Origin: Nocardioides sp. | GTDB lineage: Bacteria > Actinomycetota > Actinomycetes > Propionibacteriales > Nocardioidaceae | Assembly (NCBI RefSeq): GCF_025964975.1 | Contig: NZ_JAOPXV010000180.1 | Span: forward strand, 1 to 51,486 | Length of the DNA stretch: 51,486 bases | Direction of reading: 5' to 3' | Shown: positions 8,959-17,460 of the stretch, one piece after another | Numbering within the stretch: position 1 is the stretch's first letter | Layout of the letters: each line of letters opens with the position of its first letter | The notes under the pieces: generated by a model | Databases searched by the model: none | The model's input: the letters and a program-made list of their open reading frames with translations, nothing else | What the model was told of the DNA's origin: nothing | Translations under genes and position numbers: made by a program

Positions 8959-9705
8959 ATGACCGAACTCGTCCACTGCACGGTCGCCGACGCCGTCGCC
9001 ACCATCACCCTCGACTCACCTCACAACCGAAACGCGCTGTCCCGCCAGCTGGTGACCGAGCTCTTCGAGCACCTTCGGGCCGCGGCGGCCGACGACACGG
9101 TGCGGGTCGTGCTCATCGACTCCTCAGGAAAGGTCTTCTGCTCCGGCGCCGACCTCTCCGAGGCCACCGCCGACGGGATGGAGGAAGGCGCCCGGCGCAT
9201 CGTGGAGCTCCAACGGCTGATCGTGTCCCTCGACAAGCCGGTCGTGGTGCGCGCGTATGGCGCCGTGCGGGCCGGCGGCATCGGCATCGTGGCCGCTGCG
9301 GACATCGCGGTGGCGAACGAGTCGGCGACCTTCGCGCTGACGGAGGTAAAGCTGGGCCTGGCGGCGGCGATCATCTCCCTGACCGTGCACTACCGGATGA
9401 ACCCCCGCGCCGCCGCGCTCACCACGCTGGGCGGTGAGGTCTTCAGCGGGGCCGACGCTGCGGCGTACGGCCTCGTCACGCTCGCGGTGCCCGAGGAGGA
9501 GATCGACGAGCGCGTCGCTGCGGTGTGCCGGTCGCTGGCCTCCGGCGCTCCCCAGGGGCTCCGCGAGTCGAAAAGGATCCTCAACGCCGACCTGCTGGCG
9601 CGCATCGACGCCCGCGGCGACGAGCTGGCCGCGCTGAGTGCCCGGTTGTTCGCCTCCGATGAGGCACGCGAGGCGATGACGGCGTTCCTGAGCCGGAAGA
9701 GGTAG
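8959..9705 (+). CDS. Enoyl-CoA hydratase/isomerase family protein
   Basis: MTELVHCTVADAVATITLDSPHNRNALSRQL...SSGKVFCSGADLSEA...RAGGIGIVAAADIAVANESATFALTEVKLGL. Confidence 0.93.
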   Translation: MTELVHCTVADAVATITLDSPHNRNALSRQLVTELFEHLRAAAADDTVRVVLIDSSGKVFCSGADLSEATADGMEEGARRIVELQRLIVSLDKPVVVRAYGAVRAGGIGIVAAADIAVANESATFALTEVKLGLAAAIISLTVHYRMNPRAAALTTLGGEVFSGADAAAYGLVTLAVPEEEIDERVAAVCRSLASGAPQGLRESKRILNADLLARIDARGDELAALSARLFASDEAREAMTAFLSRKR

Positions 9706-9821
9706 CTCCGAGGGGCCACACGTTCCGGGCGGGGCGTTGCTGGAACGGCGTGTCGACCATCAGGGGCCGGCGTGTCGCGGCTTGCCCACGTCGAAGCGGC
9801 CCCGGGCTGAACGGCTGGAGC

Positions 9822-10592
9822 TCAGCCAGCGGAGGTGAGCAGCTCCGTCACGCGGTGGTCGGAGCCGAGGTAGGACTCCTCTGGAGGAGCGCCGACCGTG
9901 GCCGCCACTGCGCCGCACGAGGTGCCGTCGATGGAGACCGCTCGCCGGGTGCCGGTGAGATCTTCGAGCACGATGACGAAGGACGGCTGAACCGTCCCGG
10001 AGCAGTCGGTGATGCCCGGTTGCGTCGCCGTGTGGAGGATCGGCTGGCGAGACCGGGGCTGTTCGTCGAACCAGCCCAGGTCCGCGGCCGACGCACCGTC
10101 GGCGGCGAGACCGGCGGGAGTGAGCCGGTCGGGACATGCCGGCCATAGCTGAGGAGTTGCGGCGGCGTACGTCGCCTGGCGACCTGTTCCGATGGACCTG
10201 ACCAGGCTCGCAGCGACCCTGCTCGGGACGCACTCATCGCTCGGGGCCACGAGGGCCAGGTCCCTATCGGCTCCCAGCGTGCTGATCGTCCCGTCCGACC
10301 AACCGATCTGAACTCGAAGTTGCGTGTTGTCCGGACGCAATCCATGGTCAGGTCGTCGTCCCGCCAGGAGCCGACGAGCTCAGCGGCCGACCGACCCTCG
10401 ACAACGGTGTCCGGCGCCAGCACCCAGCCGGGGTGTCCTTCGGCAGGCGGACAGAAGCGGACCCATGCGGCGGTGCCCTCCTCGAGGGCGCCGTCCACCG
10501 CCGCCGGCGATGCGTCGGCTGCACACTGGCCCTGCGCCCGGGAAGCCTCCTCGCTCCCGTCCCAGGAACCGCAGCCCAGGCCGGGCGGTCAA
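9822..10592 (-). pseudogene. Hypothetical protein gene with an apparent 1-nt frameshift near 10342; N-terminus not resolved
   Basis: Natural-looking protein ...VRFCPPAEGHPGWVLAPDTVVEGRSAAELVGSWRDDDLTM in one frame continues as LRPDNTQLRVQIGWSDGTISTLGADRDLALVAPSDE in the next; adding one G (ATGGATTG to ATGGGATTG) joins them. Confidence 0.55.
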
Positions 10593-10723
10593 CAGGGTAG
10601 ACGTGCCTCGGAGTCCCGGGGACCTCGAAGCGGCCGGGCGTGGACCGAGTCGGTAGTCTTGGTCGTCTGCCGTTTTGCTGCGGCCAGGACCGAGACCGCG
10701 ATCGAAAATGGGGGAGTGCCCGG

Positions 10724-12901
10724 GTGAGTGACGAGCTTGTGAAGCAGGAGGTCGCCACCGAGCAGGAGTACGTCGATCGCGTCTATCTCCAGCTCGAGGC
10801 CAGCGCCCGCAACGCCCAGCAGCTCGCCAAGGAAGGCCACGAGCGCGGCAAGCTCGAGCACGAGGGCGGGCTCGTCGAGCGCGACGCGATGGTCTTCCAG
10901 GCGGCGCGGCGGATCGCCCAGCTCGACGCGGCCCACGAGGGCTTGGTGTTCGGGCGGCTCGACCTGGTCGCCGAGGTGGACAAGGAACCCCGCTACATCG
11001 GCCGGATCGGCCTGCGCGACGCCAACCGCGACACGTTGCTGATCGACTGGCGTGCGCCCGCGGCCTCGGTCTTCTACCAGGCCACGGCCGCCGAGCCGCA
11101 GGGCGTGATCCGTCGTCGGGTGCTGAGCGCCGAGCACCGCACCGTCGTCGGCGTCGAGGACGAGCTGCTCGACTCCAACGCGGAGACCGACCTCCCGATC
11201 ATCGGCGAGGGCGCGCTCATGGCCCAGCTCGGCCGCGCCCGCGACCGCTCCATGCACTCGATCGTCGCGACCATCCAGGCCGAGCAGGACAAGGCGATCC
11301 GCGCCCCGGGAAAGGGCGTCGTGTCGATCTCCGGTGGCCCCGGCACCGGCAAGACCGTGGTGGCCCTGCACCGGGCGGCCTTCCTCCTCTACTCCGACCG
11401 CCGCCGCTACGAGTCCGGCGGCGTGCTCGTCGTCGGCCCCAGCGGCGTGTTCATGCGCTACATCGAGCGCGTCCTGCCCAGCCTCGGGGAGACGGCCGTC
11501 GCGCTGCGCTCGCTCGGCGAGGTCGTTGACGGACTCCGCGCGACCCGGCACGACGAGCCCGCGGTCGCCGACGTCAAGGGCTCTGCCCGGATGGCAGAGG
11601 TCCTGCGGCGTACCGCGCGGCAGCAGGTCCCGGGCAGTGTCGACGAGTTCGACTACTTCTGGCGCGACGACCGGCTCAAGCTCGACCGCGGGACGTTGGG
11701 GCGCGTACGGCGCCAGCTGATGTCGCAGGGCGGGCGCAACCGCCAGCTCCCGCGCGTGGCCAATGCGCTGCTCGACGCCCTGTGGCGGCAGGTCCGCGGT
11801 GAGCGCGGCCGCGAGCAGGGACGGGAGTACTTCAACGACGAGCTCCTCTCAGACCAGCGCTTCGTCGACTTCGCGACCGGTTGGTGGCCGCCGCTGGACG
11901 CGCCGACGGTGCTGTCGTGGCTGCGCGAGCCGGAGTTCCTGCGCCGCGTCTCCGACGGCGTGCTGACGCCTGAGGAGCAGCTGCTGCTCACCAAGTCCTG
12001 GGGCGCCGACGGCATTGCCATCGAGGACGTCCCGCTCATCGACGAGCTGCGCTACGCCCTGGGCGACGTGCCCCTCAAGACCGACGCCGACCACGACCGC
12101 GACGACACCCTGACCGCGCTCGAGGGCGGCGTCGACCTGCAGGAGCTGACCACCGCCTCTGAGCGGGAGTACGCCCCCACCGGCCGGACCTGGACGGCCC
12201 CGACGCACCGGATCGAGGACGACGGCTTCGCCCACGTCCTGATCGACGAGGCCCAGGACCTCACCCCGATGCAGTGGCGCATGGTGGGTCGTCGCGGACG
12301 CACCGCCAGCTGGACCATCGTCGGTGATCCCGCGCAGTCGTCGTGGCCGATCCCGGCCGAGTCCGCCGCCGCGCGCGCCGAGGCGCTCGACGGAAAGCAG
12401 TCCCACGAGTTCCACCTCTCGACCAACTACCGCAACTCGGCGGAGATCTACGAGTTCGCTGCTGCCTACGCGCAGCGGGTCGGTCTCGACGCCGACCTGC
12501 CCACCGCCGTACGCCGCACCGGCACCCCGCCCCGCGAGGTCACCGCCGACGACCTCGAGCGTGCAGTCCGCGAGGCCGTGCTCACCACGGCGGGCCAGGT
12601 CTCGGGCACCGTCGGCATCGTGGTCCCGGTCGCCCGCCGTTCGGAGGTCAACGGCTGGCTGGCGTCGTGGCCCGAGCTCGCCGACGACGCCGCAGGTGCC
12701 CGCGCTGCGGTCGACTCCTCCCGCACGCCGAGCGGAGAGGACCGGGTCGTCGTCCTGACGGGGCTCGACACCAAGGGCCTGGAGTTCGACGGCATCGTGG
12801 TCGTGCGGCCGCAGGAGATCGAGGACGAGTCGGCGACCGGCCGGGCCACCCTCTACGTCGTGCTCACCCGCGCCACGCAGCTGTTGACCACCGTCAGCTG
12901 A
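10724..12901 (+). CDS. UvrD/Rep-like helicase, HelD/HelR family (RNA polymerase recycling ATPase)
   Basis: ISGGPGTGKTVVALHRAAFLLY; HVLIDEAQDLTPMQWRMVGRRGRTASWTIVGDPAQSSW; FHLSTNYRNSAEIYEFAA; coiled-coil N-term EQEYVDRVYLQLEASARNAQQLAKEG. Confidence 0.85.
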   Translation: MSDELVKQEVATEQEYVDRVYLQLEASARNAQQLAKEGHERGKLEHEGGLVERDAMVFQAARRIAQLDAAHEGLVFGRLDLVAEVDKEPRYIGRIGLRDANRDTLLIDWRAPAASVFYQATAAEPQGVIRRRVLSAEHRTVVGVEDELLDSNAETDLPIIGEGALMAQLGRARDRSMHSIVATIQAEQDKAIRAPGKGVVSISGGPGTGKTVVALHRAAFLLYSDRRRYESGGVLVVGPSGVFMRYIERVLPSLGETAVALRSLGEVVDGLRATRHDEPAVADVKGSARMAEVLRRTARQQVPGSVDEFDYFWRDDRLKLDRGTLGRVRRQLMSQGGRNRQLPRVANALLDALWRQVRGERGREQGREYFNDELLSDQRFVDFATGWWPPLDAPTVLSWLREPEFLRRVSDGVLTPEEQLLLTKSWGADGIAIEDVPLIDELRYALGDVPLKTDADHDRDDTLTALEGGVDLQELTTASEREYAPTGRTWTAPTHRIEDDGFAHVLIDEAQDLTPMQWRMVGRRGRTASWTIVGDPAQSSWPIPAESAAARAEALDGKQSHEFHLSTNYRNSAEIYEFAAAYAQRVGLDADLPTAVRRTGTPPREVTADDLERAVREAVLTTAGQVSGTVGIVVPVARRSEVNGWLASWPELADDAAGARAAVDSSRTPSGEDRVVVLTGLDTKGLEFDGIVVVRPQEIEDESATGRATLYVVLTRATQLLTTVS

Positions 12902-12922
12902 GCACCGGCAAGTCCGTGCACA

Positions 12923-12995
12923 GCGTCGGCAGTTCGAGGCTTCGCCGTACGCCGTGAGCGTGCGGCAGGCGCGGAGGCGCGCGAACTGCCGACGC
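12923..12995. repeat. Compound dyad structure (outer 14-bp perfect inverted repeat, inner 9-bp hairpin) between helD and the phzE-like gene
   Basis: GCGTCGGCAGTTCG (12923-12936) / CGAACTGCCGACGC (12982-12995), inside it GCCGTACGC cgtga GCGTGCGGC (12944-12966). Confidence 0.75.
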
Positions 12996-13061
12996 CGGGA
13001 CGAGGACCGGAGGGCGGGAGTGGGCTCGGAGTGAGGCGCGGGGGACCGTAGGGTTCCGGCC

Positions 13062-14993
13062 ATGACTTCCGGTGTCGACGTCCGCTCCCTCCTGGCGCAG
13101 GTCCAGGAGCAGCCGGCGTGGGCGGTCATCCGCCGCAAGGCAGCACCGACGGCCGGGATCATCGGGGGCACGCCGAGCGAGGTCGGGTCCATCCTCGACA
13201 TACCCCTCGAGGACGGCATCCCCGAGCCGGGCCGCAGCGCCGACCGGCTCGTCGCGGTGCCGTTCCGCCAGATCGCCGAGCGTGGCTTCGACGCGATCGA
13301 CGACGGGACGCCGCTGGTGGTCGTCGACATCACCGAGGAGCACGAGGTCCGGGTCGACGATCTCCTGGCCGCGCTGCCCGACGTGCCGATCGAGTTCGCC
13401 GACAAGGGCGGGTTCGTGATCGAGGACGACGACTACGCAGCCATCGTGGAGCGGATCATCGCCGACGAGATCGGGCAGGGTGAGGGCGCCAACCTCGTCA
13501 TCGGTCGTCACTACCGCGCGGTCGTCGCCGACTGGGACACCGACCGCGCGCTCACGGTGTTCCGCCGACTGCTCGAGCGGGAGCGGGGCGCCTACTGGAC
13601 CTTCATCTTCTTCACCGGGGACCGCTTCCTGATCGGTGCCAGCCCTGAGCGGCACGTCTCGGTCAAGGGGTCACGAGACGGCGCCAGCGACGTCCGGATG
13701 AACCCCATCTCGGGGACCTTCCGCGTCGGGGATGCCAGCGACGAGGAGGCGCTGAAGGAACGGCTGCTCGACTTCCTCGCCGACGAGAAGGAGATCTACG
13801 AGCTCTTCATGGTCGTCGACGAAGAGCTCAAGATGATGTGCGACATCTGCACCGAGGGCGGCCAGGTGCTGGGGCCGTTCCTCAAGCCGATGACGCACCT
13901 GGTGCACACCGAGTACCTCCTCGCCGGACGCAGCGACCGTGACCCGCGCGAGATCCTGCGCGACACGATGTTTGCCGCCACGGTCACGGGCGCCCCGGTG
14001 GAGAACGCGTGCCAGCTGATCAGCGCCTACGAGACGGAGGGCCGCGGCTACTACGGTTCGGCGCTGGCGCTCTTCGGCCGCGACAAGAACGGCAACCCCA
14101 CGATGGACAGCCCGATCCTGATCCGGACGGCCGACGTCTCCACCGCCGGCGAGCTCAAGGTGACCGCGGGCGCCACCCTCGTGCGCGACAGCGTCGCGGC
14201 CTACGAGGTCGCGGAGACCCACGCCAAGGCCGGCGGCATCCTGAGCGCCTTCGGGCTCGTGCCCGCCGCGATGGGCGACGCCGACGCGGTGGCCGCGCTC
14301 GCCCGGGACGAGGACGTGGTGCTGGCGCTGGGCTCGCGCAACCAGCGGCTGAGCCGCTTCTGGCTGACCGACCAGGAAGGCGCCCCGCCCGACCCGGTGC
14401 TGAAGGGCAAGCACGCGGTCATCCTGCACGGCGAGGACGACTTCGTGAACATGCTGCGCCACCTCCTCGGCGTCTTCGGGATGACCTCAGCCGTGGTCCG
14501 CCACGAGGACTACGCGACGGGCGCCTTCGACGGTGCCGACCTCGTGATCGTCGGGCCGGGACCGGGCGACCCCCGCGACGGCGCGCACCCGAAGGTGGCT
14601 GCGTTCCGGCGAGCGGTGGACGACCTGTTGTCCGATGGCCAGCCCTTCCTCGCCGTGTGCCTGGGCCACCAGACGCTGTGCGAGCGCCTCGGGATCCCCC
14701 TGGTGTTCAAGGACATCGTGTTCCAGGGCACGCAGTCCCCGATCGACTACGACGGTCGCGTCGAGCGGGTCGGGTTCTACAACACCTTCGTGGGCCGGGT
14801 GCGCGACGGTGACGCGCTCCCCGACGGCGTGACGGTCCAGAGCGACGAGGCCACCGGCGACGTGCACCTACTGTCCGGGCCGCACTACCGCGGCATCCAG
14901 TTCCACGCCGAGTCGATCCTCACCGAGCACGGCTACGACCTCATCCACGACCTGGTCCAGGGCCTCGTCGGCGATTCTCTACTGATTAAGTAG
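13062..14993 (+). CDS. PhzE-like fused chorismate-binding + glutamine amidotransferase (ADIC/anthranilate synthase family)
   Basis: ASPERHVSV...MNPISGTFR...MVVDEELKMMCDICTEGGQVLGPFLKPMTHLVHTEYLLAG...TVTGAPVENACQLISAYE...DSPILIRTADV; GATase VIVGPGPGDPRD...AVCLGHQTLCERLG...GIQFHAESI. Confidence 0.88.
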   Translation: MTSGVDVRSLLAQVQEQPAWAVIRRKAAPTAGIIGGTPSEVGSILDIPLEDGIPEPGRSADRLVAVPFRQIAERGFDAIDDGTPLVVVDITEEHEVRVDDLLAALPDVPIEFADKGGFVIEDDDYAAIVERIIADEIGQGEGANLVIGRHYRAVVADWDTDRALTVFRRLLERERGAYWTFIFFTGDRFLIGASPERHVSVKGSRDGASDVRMNPISGTFRVGDASDEEALKERLLDFLADEKEIYELFMVVDEELKMMCDICTEGGQVLGPFLKPMTHLVHTEYLLAGRSDRDPREILRDTMFAATVTGAPVENACQLISAYETEGRGYYGSALALFGRDKNGNPTMDSPILIRTADVSTAGELKVTAGATLVRDSVAAYEVAETHAKAGGILSAFGLVPAAMGDADAVAALARDEDVVLALGSRNQRLSRFWLTDQEGAPPDPVLKGKHAVILHGEDDFVNMLRHLLGVFGMTSAVVRHEDYATGAFDGADLVIVGPGPGDPRDGAHPKVAAFRRAVDDLLSDGQPFLAVCLGHQTLCERLGIPLVFKDIVFQGTQSPIDYDGRVERVGFYNTFVGRVRDGDALPDGVTVQSDEATGDVHLLSGPHYRGIQFHAESILTEHGYDLIHDLVQGLVGDSLLIK

Positions 14994-15079
14994 ACGTTGC
15001 CGTACGGTGAGCCGGTGACCAGCGAGCTGGTCCCATACGTCACGATCTCCGCAGCACACATCTCTGGACGGGGGAGTCC

Positions 15080-16807
15080 TTGTCGAACGTACGCCGCCTG
15101 GCAGCGGCCGTCTGCCTGCTCGCGCTGAGCGCGACGGGGACCGCCGTCGCAGGCACCGGCACCGCGGGCGCTGAGGCCTCGGCCGGCGGCGGCGCGACCA
15201 CCCGATCCGTCGCGCTGTCGCCACCCCTGTCATCGGCCCGGGCGAAGAAGGCATCCGGCAGGCCCAACATCGTCCTGGTCCTGATGGACGACTTCTCGAT
15301 GGACCTGTTGCAGACCATGCGCTCGGCCCGGGACATGAAGCGCCGCGGTGCGTCCTACTCCCATGCCTTCGTCGTGGACTCGCTGTGCTGCGTCTCCCGC
15401 GCCAGCCTGTTCACCGGCCAGTACCCGCACCAGACCGGGGTGCGCACCAACCTGTCCGGGGAGGCGCCCGGGATGCCGCTCGGCGGCTGGTCCGCCTTCG
15501 CGGGCTACGGCAACCCGGACCGGTCGTTCAACGTCGCGCTCCAGCAGGGCGGATACACGACCGGGTTCGTCGGCAAGTACCTCAACGAGTACGAGTGGGT
15601 GCCGGGTCGCGCGGTCCCGCCGGCCCCTCCGGGCTGGTCGGAGTTCAACGCGGTCTTCGGCTCCGCCTACGACGGCTGGGACTTCGCCTCGACCCGCCTC
15701 AGCAACGGACAGCTCCAGATCCGCCAGCACGACGCGCCGCCGCTGTCGGCGCCGATGGCCGAGCGTGACCGGGCGTACGCCGGCAGCGTGATCGAGCGCT
15801 ATGCGATGGGCTTCATCAAGCAGCACCGGGACGACGCGGCGCCGTACTTCCTCGAGGTCTCGCCCTACGCCCCGCACAACCGCACCCAGCCGCAGCCGTA
15901 CTACCCCGGCGACCCGGTCTTCCCGCCGATGTTCCGCGACCGGCCCCACGACGGCAAGCCCGGCAACTGCGGGCTGGTGGCCTGCTCCAGCCTGACCACC
16001 AAGGACCTCCCGGGCTTCGGCGACAACCGCAAGGACAACCGGCCGCTGACCCGCAAGGGCAAGCTCGCCCAGGCGTGGAACACCCGAGCCAACCCCTTCA
16101 GCCCGGCCGCCAACGTCAACGACCTCCGCGACCGCGCCATGATGACGCAGTCGGTCGACCGGACGGTCCGCAAGATCCTGCGGACCGTCGACGACAACAC
16201 CTACGTCGTCCTGACCTCCGACAACGGCTTCCACCTCGGCCAGAACGGCCTGGGCCGGGGCAAGGGCACGGCTTATGACGCCGACGTCCACGTGCCTCTC
16301 CTCGTCGTCGGCCCGGGAGTGGTCAAGGGCACCCGTGCCGAGCTGACGTCGAACATCGATCTCGCGCCCACCTTCGAGGAGATCGCGGGGCTCACGCCGC
16401 GGCCCTACCGGTTCGGTGCCTCGCTGGTGCCGACCTTCGCCGACTCGGCCCTGGTGCGCCGCAACCACGTCTTCTTCGAGCACACCGCGCAGGCGCTCAC
16501 CAAGAAGGACCCCGACTCGGCGCTGCGAGGCGATGAGCTCGACCGCATCCCGTCGTACGTCGCCGTGCGCAGCCGCAGCGGGTTGCTGATCCGCTACGAC
16601 TTCGACAACACGGAAGACCGCACCACGTACGGCTACGAGTTCTACACCTACAAGAATCGCGTCTGGGAGAAGACCAACGCCTTCGCCAAGGCCCGCCACG
16701 CGCCCGAGGTGAACGCGCTGCTCGCGAAGCTGTCAGCCTTCGACGCGTGCGCCGGCCGGTCCGGCAACGATCCGGTCGACGGCTCCTGCCGCGGCATCAC
16801 CTCCTGA
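15080..16807 (+). CDS. Secreted sulfatase family protein (TTG start)
   Basis: Signal peptide VRRLAAAVCLLALSATGTAVAG; PNIVLVLMDDFSMDLL; SLCCVSRASLFTGQYPHQTGV; YVVLTSDNGFHLGQNGLGRGKGTAYDADVHVPLLVVGPG. Confidence 0.9.
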   Translation: MSNVRRLAAAVCLLALSATGTAVAGTGTAGAEASAGGGATTRSVALSPPLSSARAKKASGRPNIVLVLMDDFSMDLLQTMRSARDMKRRGASYSHAFVVDSLCCVSRASLFTGQYPHQTGVRTNLSGEAPGMPLGGWSAFAGYGNPDRSFNVALQQGGYTTGFVGKYLNEYEWVPGRAVPPAPPGWSEFNAVFGSAYDGWDFASTRLSNGQLQIRQHDAPPLSAPMAERDRAYAGSVIERYAMGFIKQHRDDAAPYFLEVSPYAPHNRTQPQPYYPGDPVFPPMFRDRPHDGKPGNCGLVACSSLTTKDLPGFGDNRKDNRPLTRKGKLAQAWNTRANPFSPAANVNDLRDRAMMTQSVDRTVRKILRTVDDNTYVVLTSDNGFHLGQNGLGRGKGTAYDADVHVPLLVVGPGVVKGTRAELTSNIDLAPTFEEIAGLTPRPYRFGASLVPTFADSALVRRNHVFFEHTAQALTKKDPDSALRGDELDRIPSYVAVRSRSGLLIRYDFDNTEDRTTYGYEFYTYKNRVWEKTNAFAKARHAPEVNALLAKLSAFDACAGRSGNDPVDGSCRGITS

Positions 16808-16832
16808 TCCGCGACCGACTAACGTGCGGGCT

Positions 16833-17393
16833 GTGCCGCCGGACGTCATCGTGGTCGACCACCACGACTCCTACACGTGGAGCCTCGTCCACCTGATCGC
16901 GGCCGTCACCGGGGTCCTGCCCAGGGTCGTCCAGCACGACGAGGTGGAGCTGGACGACGTGTTGCGCCACTCCCACGTGATCCTCTCGCCCGGGCCGGGA
17001 CATCCCGACTCGCACAGCGACTTCGCCGTCGGCCGCGAGGTGCTGCTGGCGGGGACCCGGCCGGTGCTCGGCGTGTGTCTCGGCATGCAGGGCCTGGTGA
17101 CGGCGTACGGCGGGGTGGTGGAGCGCGTCGCGCCCGCGCACGGCGACGTCGACTCGATCAGGCACGACGGCCAGGGCGTCTTCGCCGGTCTCCCGGCGAC
17201 CTTCGACGCGGTGCGCTACCACTCGCTGGCCGCCACCTCGATCCCTGACTCGCTCGTCGCGACCGCGTGGTCGCCCGACGGCGTGGTGATGGGCGTCCGG
17301 CACGGCACTCTCCCGCTCGAGGGCGTGCAGTTCCACCCTGAGTCGGTCCTGTCCTCCCACGGGCTCGCGATGATCACGAACTTCCTCTCATGA
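16833..17393 (+). CDS. Aminodeoxychorismate/anthranilate synthase glutamine amidotransferase subunit (PabA/TrpG-like)
   Basis: VPPDVIVVDHHDSYTWSLVHLI...HVILSPGPGHPD...PVLGVCLGMQGL...EGVQFHPESVLSSHG. Confidence 0.88.
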   Translation: MPPDVIVVDHHDSYTWSLVHLIAAVTGVLPRVVQHDEVELDDVLRHSHVILSPGPGHPDSHSDFAVGREVLLAGTRPVLGVCLGMQGLVTAYGGVVERVAPAHGDVDSIRHDGQGVFAGLPATFDAVRYHSLAATSIPDSLVATAWSPDGVVMGVRHGTLPLEGVQFHPESVLSSHGLAMITNFLS

Positions 17394-17460
17394 ACACCCC
17401 ACGACGTTCTCCGTCTCCTCCGCTGCGCTCCACCGCCGCACACCGCCGCAGGGACCCCGC

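Noticed and set aside
9718-9753. Terminator ACACGTTCC...GGAACGGCGTGT after the enoyl-CoA hydratase gene
   Set aside because: Stem is only 6 bp without a bulge; too weak to list as a supported feature.
10656-10700. Rifamycin-associated element upstream of the HelD/HelR-like gene
   Set aside because: Only a loose GGTC...GCCG...CGGC...GGACC symmetry is visible; it does not match the RAE consensus closely enough.
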